Source of the DNA: an uncultured Clostridia bacterium
Lineage (GTDB): Bacteria; Bacillota_A; Clostridia; Christensenellales; Aristaeellaceae
Length of the DNA: 6,869 bases
NCBI GenBank assembly: GCA_947166205.1
Contig: CAMVDI010000095.1
Coordinates: 1-6,869 of the forward strand
Direction of reading: 5' to 3'
Made by a program: the position numbers and the translations under genes. Shown here one piece after another: positions 1 to 5,335 of the stretch. Numbering within the stretch: position 1 is the stretch's first letter; the number at the start of each line of letters is the position of its first letter. The notes under the pieces are model-generated. The model made no database searches, had not been told where the DNA came from, and saw nothing but the letters and a program-made list of their open reading frames with translations.

Positions 1-55
1 CACCGGCATGAAGCGGTACAAGGACATCCAGCTGAAGGATTCCTACAGCTTCTGA
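1..55 (+). CDS. C-terminal end of an unidentified protein (5' truncated by window edge)
   Basis: Reading from position 2, 17 codons run to a tandem TGATGA stop (53-58). The tail reads TGMKRYKDIQLKDSYSF. This frame is preferred because its stop lies 8 bases before a rho-independent terminator, the normal arrangement for the last gene of a transcription unit. Frame 3 closes within the first dozen bases, and frame 1 runs through the terminator. The tail is short, charged and aromatic, and I do not recognise its family. Nothing visible links it to the downstream genes, because the terminator and a new promoter separate them. Confidence 0.6.
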   Translation, partial: TGMKRYKDIQLKDSYSF

Positions 56-63
56 TGAAACAG

Positions 64-92
64 GCCTCCGGAGCGATCCGGAGGCTTTTTTT
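64..92 (+). terminator. Rho-independent terminator of the upstream gene
   Basis: A perfect 8-bp GC-rich stem (GCCTCCGG at 64-71 with CCGGAGGC at 78-85) closes a six-base loop, AGCGAT, and is followed at once by seven T (86-92). It lies 8 bases after the TGATGA stop of the upstream gene. It therefore isolates the next operon, which has its own promoter at 129-157. Confidence 0.93.
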
Positions 93-128
93 CAGGACAT
101 GGAAACCGGGAAGCGCGGACGGAACGGA

Positions 129-157
129 TTGCCAATCCGGACGGGATGCGGTATAAT
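129..157 (+). promoter_or_regulatory. SigA-type promoter of the YidC-transferase operon
   Basis: TTGCCA (129-134) and a perfect TATAAT (152-157) are separated by exactly 17 bp. Transcription would start near 164, giving a leader of about 28 bases before the TTG start at 192. The promoter follows the terminator at 64-92 and precedes a strong ribosome site, so the order terminator, promoter, ribosome site, gene is complete. This promoter also decides the start of the gene, since an in-frame ATG at 99 and another at 156 (inside the -10 box) would not be on the transcript. Confidence 0.88.
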
Positions 158-175
158 GAACTTTGACGCGCAAGA

Positions 176-183
176 AAGGGGAG
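176..183 (+). promoter_or_regulatory. Ribosome binding site that selects the TTG start at 192
   Basis: AAGGGGAG (176-183) is a good match to the anti-Shine-Dalgarno complement and sits 8 bases before the in-frame TTG at 192. The GTG at 187 is out of frame. The in-frame ATG at 204 would be about 20 bases away, which is too far. The ATG at 99 has no such site and lies upstream of the promoter. Confidence 0.8.
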
Positions 184-191
184 ATCGTGAT

Positions 192-2135
192 TTGCAGACA
201 GTCATGGGCTGGATCGGGAGCGCACTGAGTGTCGTGATGGACGGGTGCTTCGCGGTCTGCGGGAACTATGGATGGGCGATCATCCTCTTTACCCTGGCCT
301 CCAAAATCATCCTGCTGCCGCTGAGCATCTGGGTGCATGTCAACGGGCTGAAGATGGTCCGTATGATGCCGGAGATCAACTGGCTGAAGGTGAACCACTA
401 CGGGGACGCGGACGCCATTGCCGAAGGGCAGGCCGCCCTGTACAAAAGGGAAAAATACCATCCCGTGGCGGATATTGTTCCGATCCTGGTCCAGCTGCTG
501 ATTCTGCTGGGGCTGGTGGACGTGATCCGGAGCCTGCTGGCCCGGGGCGGCGCGGCGGAGCTCTCCTTTCTGGGAATCAATCTTGGATGGGTTCCCTCGG
601 AGAAAGGCGGCATCTCCCTGCTGGTGCCCTTCGCGGCGGCGGTCAGCGCCGCGGTCATGTGCCTGACCCAGAACCGGTCCCAGGCCCTTCAGAGCGAACA
701 GGGAAAGCTGAACAAGACCGTCACCATGACGCTGTCCGTGGGGCTGAGCCTGTACCTGGGCTTTTTTGTGCCCGCGGGGGTCGGGCTGTACTGGATCGCC
801 AGCAACCTGATGTCCGTGGTTCAGATGTACCTGCTGAACCTGGCCATCCCGCCGAAGAAGCATGTGGACTATGAGGCCCTTGAGAAGAGCCGGGCGGCCT
901 TGAAGGAGATCGAGGAGCTGGGGGGAAAGAAGCCGGGCCTGTTCAGCCGGGACCCGAACGTCCGCCGGGAAAGGGCGGACTACAGGCGCTTTTTCTCCAT
1001 CCGGAACAAGCATGTGGTTTTCTACAGCGAGCGGAGCGGATTCTGGAAGTATTACCGGGATATCGTGGAGGCGCTGCTTAAGGGAAGCAATGTCCGGATT
1101 CACTATGTGACCAACGATCCGGAGGATCAGATCTTCGAGTACGCGAAGAAGGAACCCCGGATCCTGCCGTATTATATCGGCCCCCGGAAGATCATCACCC
1201 TGATGATGAAGATGGACGCGGACCTGGTGGTCATGACCACCCCGGACCTGGAAACCTATCATCTGAAGCGGAGCTATGTCCGGAAGGACATCGAATACAT
1301 CTATACACCCCATGATCCCATGAGCGTTCATATGAGCTTCCGGGAAGGGGCCATGGACCATTTCGACACGGTCTTCTGCGTGGGTCCCCAGCAGATCCGG
1401 GAAATCCGGAAGACGGAGGAAGTTTACGGCCTTCCGGCGAAAAGGCTGGTGGAATGCGGATACTGCCTGCTGGACGACCTGCGGCAGGATCTGGCGGAGC
1501 GGGGCGGAGGGCCTGCCGGGGAGCGGAAACAGATTCTGATCGCCCCCAGCTGGAACGAGGACAACATTCTGGACAGCTGTCTGGACGGGCTGCTGGAGCG
1601 GCTGCTGGCGCCGGACCGGAAGGTGATCGTCCGCCCCCACCCGGAATATGTCAAGCGATACGGCCCCCGGCTGGCGGAGATCCAGGAGCGCTGGAAGGAG
1701 CGGACGGGGGAGGGCCTCGTCTTTGAGACGGACTTCTCCGGAAACCGCTCCATCTACGAGAGTGATCTGCTGGTGACGGACTGGTCCGGCATCGCCTACG
1801 AATTCTCCTACGCCACGGAGCGGCCCTCCCTCTTCATCAACACGAAGATGAAGGAGCCGAACCCGAACTGGGAGAGGATCGGCATCACCCCGCTGGAGAT
1901 CTCCCTGCGGGATCAGATCGGCCGGTCCGTGGAAAAGGACGGGCTGGATCAGGTGCCCGGCATCGCGGAGGAAATGCTGGAGCATCCGGAGGCCTGGCGG
2001 GAGAAGATCCGCGGGGTCCGGGAGGCGCAGATCTTTCACCCCGGAGAGGCGGGGAAGACCGCCGCGGCTTATATCATCGGCCGCCTGACCGGAAAAAAAC
2101 AGGAAGGGACAGAGGAGGAGAAAAAGGAATCATGA
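192..2135 (+). CDS. YidC/Oxa1-type membrane domain fused to CDP-glycerol glycerophosphotransferase domain
   Basis: This is a 647-residue protein from the TTG start; the frame stays open back to an ATG at 99, which the promoter excludes. Residues ~20-210 are a YidC/Oxa1 fold. A GNYG-start helix with TLASKIILLPL (34-44) matches SpoIIIJ TLIVRTLLLPL, an amphipathic loop ends in LYKREKYHPVADIVPILVQ (83-101), and a late FFVPAGVGLYWIASN block is the YidC signature. The conserved intramembrane Arg is Lys38, which keeps the charge. No lipoprotein signal is seen. After a charged linker (~215-270), residues ~274-610 are a TagB/TagF-type GT-B domain (Glyphos_transf). Visible landmarks are PHD with His374, IAPSWNED, RPHP with His483, and SDLLVTDWSG with Asp530. 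TagF enzymes move glycerol phosphate from CDP-glycerol to a membrane-linked acceptor, so the same chemistry is likely here, though the exact CDP-alcohol is unknown. Anchoring by a YidC fold instead of an amphipathic helix is odd. Whether the insertase half still inserts proteins cannot be told. It heads an operon and its stop overlaps the next start (ATGA). Confidence 0.88.
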   Translation: MQTVMGWIGSALSVVMDGCFAVCGNYGWAIILFTLASKIILLPLSIWVHVNGLKMVRMMPEINWLKVNHYGDADAIAEGQAALYKREKYHPVADIVPILVQLLILLGLVDVIRSLLARGGAAELSFLGINLGWVPSEKGGISLLVPFAAAVSAAVMCLTQNRSQALQSEQGKLNKTVTMTLSVGLSLYLGFFVPAGVGLYWIASNLMSVVQMYLLNLAIPPKKHVDYEALEKSRAALKEIEELGGKKPGLFSRDPNVRRERADYRRFFSIRNKHVVFYSERSGFWKYYRDIVEALLKGSNVRIHYVTNDPEDQIFEYAKKEPRILPYYIGPRKIITLMMKMDADLVVMTTPDLETYHLKRSYVRKDIEYIYTPHDPMSVHMSFREGAMDHFDTVFCVGPQQIREIRKTEEVYGLPAKRLVECGYCLLDDLRQDLAERGGGPAGERKQILIAPSWNEDNILDSCLDGLLERLLAPDRKVIVRPHPEYVKRYGPRLAEIQERWKERTGEGLVFETDFSGNRSIYESDLLVTDWSGIAYEFSYATERPSLFINTKMKEPNPNWERIGITPLEISLRDQIGRSVEKDGLDQVPGIAEEMLEHPEAWREKIRGVREAQIFHPGEAGKTAAAYIIGRLTGKKQEGTEEEKKES

Positions 2136-2416
2136 AAAAGGGAATGAAGAGAATCGGAATCACGGCGCTGATCACCCTGTATCTGCTGGTCTTTACCATG
2201 CCGGCCGCCCAGGCTTATATCGACCCCTCCGCCACCACCTATCTGATTCAGGCGGTGGCCGGCATCGCCATCGCGGCGGGTTCCGTGGCGGTGATCTTCT
2301 GGCGGAGAGCCAAGAAAAAGCTGAAGGACAAGATGGGCATCGACCTGGATCAGAACAAGGAGACCGAGGAGGACGTGGTGGCCACCCCGGCGGACGGCAC
2401 GGAGCGAAAGGCGTAA
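2132..2416 (+). CDS. Small exported or membrane protein with a YIDP motif
   Basis: The protein has 94 residues. A basic N-terminus (KKGMKR), a hydrophobic core (8-24) and AAQA followed by YIDP give a clear signal peptide with likely cleavage after Ala28. A second hydrophobic helix (about 38-57) ends in FWRRAKKKLKDK, so the mature protein would expose Y29-I-D-P near the outer face and place a basic then acidic tail in the cytoplasm. I recall an unnamed family of short proteins beginning YIDPGTGS after a signal peptide, encoded next to sulfatase-like membrane enzymes in polysaccharide loci; here the Gly positions of that motif are replaced (YIDPSATTYL). The gene overlaps its upstream neighbour by ATGA and lies 3 bases before its downstream neighbour, implying coupled translation and a shared job. 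AGGAGGAG (2113-2120) lies 11 bases before the ATG; Met5 (2144) is an alternative start. The biochemical function is unknown. Confidence 0.82.
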   Translation: MKKGMKRIGITALITLYLLVFTMPAAQAYIDPSATTYLIQAVAGIAIAAGSVAVIFWRRAKKKLKDKMGIDLDQNKETEEDVVATPADGTERKA

Positions 2417-2419
2417 GGC

Positions 2420-4198
2420 ATGAGCAAGAACAGGAACAGGAACCGCCGGGATCTGATCACGATCCTGCTGTGCAATCTCTTTCTGACCCTGACGGTGACC
2501 TTCTTTTCCCCCATGGAAGTGGTCCTGGCCAACGTGGAGGAATTCTTCTTCCCCTTCCGGAACGTATGGTGGTTCCAGCTGCTGATCGCGCTGGGGGAAT
2601 GCGCCGCGCTGACCCTGATCATGTGGGCGCTGCCGGCGAAGGCGGGAAAGGCCGCCGCCGGGCTCAGCCTGGGCCTGGGCCTGGGGGCCTATGTTCAGGC
2701 GATGCTGCTGAACGGCAGCATGGTTTCCCTGACGGGGGCGCCCATGCGGCTGACCCAGAGCCAGATCACCTGGAACCTGGTGATCTGGGGCGCCATCCTG
2801 CTGGCTGTTTTCGGCCTGGCGGTCTGGGGGGCCCTGAAGAACCGGAAGGCGGTCCGGAACGGCATGCGCTTCGCCGCGGCGGCGCTGACCGTCATGCAGA
2901 CGGTGGCCTTCCTCTCGGCGGCGCTCACCACCGACCTGTCCGAACGGAAGATCGACCATACCCTGGACACGGCGGGGGAATTTACCCTGGCGGAGGGGGA
3001 CAACGTGGTCGAATTCGTGCTGGATACCGCGGACGGAACCTTCGCCCGCAGCATGCTGGAGCGGTATCCGGCGCTGTATGACTCCCTGGCGGGATGGGTG
3101 TACTATCCCAACGCCGTCAGCGTGTACAGCCGGACCTATCCCTCCATCACCTATATGCTCAGCGGCGGCAAATGCACCTTTGACGTGCCCTGGGAGGACT
3201 ACATCGAAGGCGCCTACAGCGGGAGCGGCTTCCTGCGGGGGCTGGCCCAGGCCGGAACGGACACCCGGATCTATACCTGGGACCCGAATCTGGTGGGCAA
3301 CAGCGCCGAGGAATACGTGGCGAACAGCAGCTCCTTCCGGTTCAGCCAGTTTGAAAACCTGAACCTGGAAAAGCTGGAGGAAAACCTGCGGAAAATCGGC
3401 CTGTACAAGAGCCTGCCCTACGCCTTCAAGAGCAGCTTCTCCTACTCCCTGCCCCTGGTCAACTATTATTCCTTCCGCTTTCCGGAGGAGGACAACGGGG
3501 AGTATGCCTTCATGGATCCCGAATTCTACGCGGGGTTCACGGAATACGGGCATCTCAGCCTGCGGAAGGACTGGGGGAAGGCCTACCGGTTCTATCACCT
3601 GTTCGGCCCCCATCCCGGCGCGGACTGGAACGAGCATCTGGAATACGCGGAGGTTGAGCAGGAAGGGGACGAGTACCTGCTGGATTACCGGAGCCGGGTG
3701 CTCCGGGGGTCCTTTACCATGATCGAGGCCTATATTGCTCAGATGAAGGAGCTGGGAATCTACGACCGGGCGACCATCATCGTCACCGCGGATCACGGAA
3801 TCTCCGACAGCGACGGGCCCGAGGATACCCTGGACCGGCAGACGGTTTCCTGCCCGATCATGATGGTGAAATACGCGGGGAGCGATCTGAGCCGCCCGCT
3901 GCGGATCTCCGAGGCGCCCGTCTCCCACGAGGATCTTTTCGCCACGGTGGAAAAGGCTCTCGGCGTTCCGGTTTCCGGAACCGGGAGCGGAAAGAGCCTG
4001 GATGAGTACGCGGAAGGGGAGAAGCGGGACAGGTACTATTACCATTCCGTTTTCCGGAGCGACGAGGAAGGGGAAATCGTCCTGCGGGAATACCTGATCG
4101 ACGGGGACGCGGAAAAGCTGGAGAACTGGCATCTGACCGGGAACTGGTGGGATATTCTCTACTCCGTGAACAATATCAGTCCGGAGGAATTTCCGTAA
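2420..4198 (+). CDS. Five-helix membrane protein with extracytoplasmic sulfatase-like (alkaline phosphatase superfamily) domain
   Basis: The protein has 592 residues. Five hydrophobic segments (~12-37, 50-71, 79-98, 117-139, 149-170) precede a large outside domain, the layout of LtaS and EptA-type phosphotransferases. Catalytic landmarks of the superfamily are in order: LDTAD with Asp202 for metal; YYPNAVSVYSRTYPS with Thr239 in the nucleophile place; HLFGPH (His393, His398) as the substrate-side His pair; TADHG with Asp458-His459; and SHEDLF with His503. No Cys sits in a sulfatase C-x-P-x-R motif, so a true formylglycine sulfatase is unlikely. A phosphodiester transferase or hydrolase is more likely, acting on glycerol-phosphate, ethanolamine-phosphate or a similar group. 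LDT-D together with the YPN block resembles a subgroup I recall from capsule and lipopolysaccharide loci rather than classical LtaS. It starts 3 bases after the YIDP gene, with AAAGG (2407-2411) 8 bases upstream. It is the last gene of the operon, with a terminator 28 bases on. The substrate is not deducible. Confidence 0.85.
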   Translation: MSKNRNRNRRDLITILLCNLFLTLTVTFFSPMEVVLANVEEFFFPFRNVWWFQLLIALGECAALTLIMWALPAKAGKAAAGLSLGLGLGAYVQAMLLNGSMVSLTGAPMRLTQSQITWNLVIWGAILLAVFGLAVWGALKNRKAVRNGMRFAAAALTVMQTVAFLSAALTTDLSERKIDHTLDTAGEFTLAEGDNVVEFVLDTADGTFARSMLERYPALYDSLAGWVYYPNAVSVYSRTYPSITYMLSGGKCTFDVPWEDYIEGAYSGSGFLRGLAQAGTDTRIYTWDPNLVGNSAEEYVANSSSFRFSQFENLNLEKLEENLRKIGLYKSLPYAFKSSFSYSLPLVNYYSFRFPEEDNGEYAFMDPEFYAGFTEYGHLSLRKDWGKAYRFYHLFGPHPGADWNEHLEYAEVEQEGDEYLLDYRSRVLRGSFTMIEAYIAQMKELGIYDRATIIVTADHGISDSDGPEDTLDRQTVSCPIMMVKYAGSDLSRPLRISEAPVSHEDLFATVEKALGVPVSGTGSGKSLDEYAEGEKRDRYYYHSVFRSDEEGEIVLREYLIDGDAEKLENWHLTGNWWDILYSVNNISPEEFP

Positions 4199-4225
4199 GG
4201 ATCCTGAAACACGTTTCGCGCAAGG

Positions 4226-4252
4226 AACAGGCGGCATGGCTGTCTGTTTTTT
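4226..4252 (+). terminator. Rho-independent terminator closing the operon
   Basis: ACAGGCGGC (4227-4235) pairs with GCTGTCTGT (4239-4247) around a three-base ATG loop, with two G-T wobbles. The stem runs directly into a T tract (4247-4252). It lies 28 bases after the stop of the sulfatase-like gene and 19 bases before the -35 box of the next promoter. The wobbles make it weaker than the terminator at 64-92, so some read-through is possible. Confidence 0.75.
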
Positions 4253-4270
4253 GCGTCCCCGCGGAAAGAC

Positions 4271-4299
4271 TTGCGTTTGTGTTCCGGATCGGTTATAAG
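4271..4299 (+). promoter_or_regulatory. SigA-type promoter of the LicC-like gene
   Basis: TTGCGT (4271-4276) and TATAAG (4294-4299) are 17 bp apart. The predicted start near 4306 gives a leader of about 24 bases. It follows the operon terminator, so the LicC-like gene is its own transcription unit. CCGCGGAAA (4259-4267), three bases upstream of the -35 box, matches nine consecutive bases of the 14-bp palindrome in the glgA promoter. Confidence 0.78.
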
Positions 4300-4329
4300 A
4301 GATCTGTAATCTGAACCTGAAGGGTGGGC

Positions 4330-5226
4330 GTGAAGGTGAAGCTGAATCAAAAACAATTTGATCTGCTGGTCAGCCTTGCTGAAAGAACAGAAAAGTCAAC
4401 GCAGAGGATCCTGAGCGAAAGCACGGGCCATTCGCTGGGGACGGTCAACCGGGTTTTCCGGCAGCTGGAGGAATCCGGCCTGGTCCAGAACGGAAGGATC
4501 ACATCCGCCGGGCTGGACGCGCTGGAGCCCTATCGGGTGCGGCGGGCGGTCTTTATCGCCGCGGGCTTCGGCTCCCGCATGGTTCCGATCACGTTCAACA
4601 CCCCGAAACCCCTGGTGCGGGTCCATGGGGTCCGGATCATCGACCGGCTGATCGACGCCTGCCTGGCGGCGGGCATCGAGGAGATCGTCATCGTCCGGGG
4701 CTATCTGTCCGAACAGTTTGACCAGCTGAAATACAAGTATCCCATGATCACGTTTCTGGAGAACCCGGTGTACAACGAGGCGAACAACATCAGCTCGGCC
4801 ATGGTGGCCCGCTATCTGCTGAGCGGCGCCTACGTATTTGAGGCGGATCTTCTGATCCACAATCCCGCCATCATCCGGAAGTATCACTATTCCTCGGATT
4901 TCCTGGCCATTCGGAAGGACCGGACGGACGACTGGTGCTTCACCGTCCGGGAAGGGATCATCACGGAGGAGAAGGTGGGCGGAACCGACTGCTGGCAGAT
5001 GGTGGGCATCAGCTACTGGGACCCGGAGGACGGACGGAAGCTGAGCCAGGATATCGCGGACGTGTACGCCTCCCCCGGCGGAAAGGAACGCTACTGGGAG
5101 CAGGTTCCCCTGGTGTACCGGAAGGAGCACTACGCCGTGCGGGTGCTTCCCTGCAGGGACGAGGACATCGTGGAGATCGATACCTTCCGGGAGCTGAAGG
5201 CCATCGATCCCACCTATGACGTCTGA
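4330..5226 (+). CDS. LicC-like cytidylyltransferase with N-terminal winged helix
   Basis: The protein is about 298 residues, numbered here from the GTG at 4330, which has AAGGG (4320-4324) five bases upstream; GTG 4324 and GTG 4336 are in-frame alternatives. Residues ~5-65 look like a MarR-type winged helix: a QFDLL helix, then a helix-turn-helix ending in TVNRVFRQLEESGLV, then a short wing. Residues ~70-296 are a nucleotidyltransferase closely resembling pneumococcal LicC. They show AAGFGSR (77-83), NTPKPLV with Lys93, GYLSEQFDQLKYKY, EAD with metal Asp173, GISYWDPED, and EID with second metal Asp284. LicC makes CDP-choline from CTP and phosphocholine for decorating teichoic acids or glycolipids. 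That, or a related phospho-alcohol such as phosphoethanolamine, is the likely reaction here. No licA, licB or licD partner is visible. The winged helix could be a DNA-binding autoregulator or a nucleotide-sensing domain. It has its own promoter and lies beside the CDP-glycerol-type operon, which supports a surface-polymer role. Confidence 0.85.
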   Translation: MKVKLNQKQFDLLVSLAERTEKSTQRILSESTGHSLGTVNRVFRQLEESGLVQNGRITSAGLDALEPYRVRRAVFIAAGFGSRMVPITFNTPKPLVRVHGVRIIDRLIDACLAAGIEEIVIVRGYLSEQFDQLKYKYPMITFLENPVYNEANNISSAMVARYLLSGAYVFEADLLIHNPAIIRKYHYSSDFLAIRKDRTDDWCFTVREGIITEEKVGGTDCWQMVGISYWDPEDGRKLSQDIADVYASPGGKERYWEQVPLVYRKEHYAVRVLPCRDEDIVEIDTFRELKAIDPTYDV

Positions 5227-5242
5227 GGAGAACCGGGACCGG

Positions 5243-5261
5243 GCGGAAGGCGGCTTTCCGC
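5243..5261 (+). other. GC-rich hairpin after the LicC-like gene, without a T tract
   Basis: GCGGAAGG (5243-5250) pairs with CTTTCCGC (5254-5261) around a three-base loop with one G-T wobble, 16 bases after the TGA. No run of T follows, so it is not a canonical rho-independent terminator. It may stabilise the 3' end or slow polymerase, and the LicC-like transcript may partly continue into glgA. Confidence 0.5.
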
Positions 5262-5275
5262 GCCGCGGATCCGGA

Positions 5276-5304
5276 TTGACTTTTCCGCGGAAAATGAATA
5301 CAGT
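5276..5304 (+). promoter_or_regulatory. SigA-type promoter of glgA
   Basis: TTGACT (5276-5281) and TACAGT (5299-5304) are separated by 17 bp, giving a start near 5311 and a leader of about 25 bases before the ATG at 5336. The spacer is largely occupied by a perfect palindrome (5281-5294), which suggests control by a bound repressor or activator. Confidence 0.75.
5281..5294. repeat. Perfect 14-bp palindrome between the glgA -35 and -10 boxes (candidate operator)
   Basis: TTTTCCGCGGAAAA is identical to its reverse complement. It begins on the last base of the -35 box and ends 4 bases before the -10 box, so a bound protein would block polymerase. A related imperfect copy, TCCGCGCCGCGGA (5257-5269), lies just upstream. 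The GC core alone is common in this DNA; the flanking T4 and A4 make the site distinctive. Confidence 0.55.
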
Positions 5305-5322
5305 AAAGGCAGTAAAAATATC

Positions 5323-5327
5323 GGAGG
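5323..5327 (+). promoter_or_regulatory. Strong ribosome binding site of glgA
   Basis: GGAGG lies 8 bases before the ATG at 5336 and fixes that start. The encoded N-terminus, MRILFATSECAPFSKSGGL, is exactly where GlgA proteins normally begin. Confidence 0.88.
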
Positions 5328-5335
5328 ATCACCGG

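Noticed and set aside
99..191. N-terminal extension of the YidC-transferase gene from ATG 99
   Set aside because: It contains the promoter -35 and -10 boxes, begins 7 bases after a terminator T tract, has no ribosome site, and its residues do not look like a signal peptide or YidC sequence.
4206..4217. GAAAC-AC-GTTTC inverted repeat after the sulfatase-like gene
   Set aside because: The 5-bp arms have a two-base loop too small to form a stable hairpin, there is no T tract, and the better terminator is 10 bases on.
2069..4237. 722-codon open frame on the - strand
   Set aside because: It is the mirror of the YIDP and sulfatase-like genes. GC-rich codon use keeps the antisense frame open. The translation is rich in Pro, Gly, Arg, Gln and His with no recognisable domain, and the + strand frames have clear families, ribosome sites and operon spacing.
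4199..4329. Possible small gene or RNA in the 131-base gap
   Set aside because: The gap is accounted for by the terminator, promoter and leader; no start with a ribosome site or independent structure was seen.
4396..5130. 244-codon open frame on the - strand
   Set aside because: It is wholly inside the LicC-like gene, with no family resemblance and the same shadow composition.
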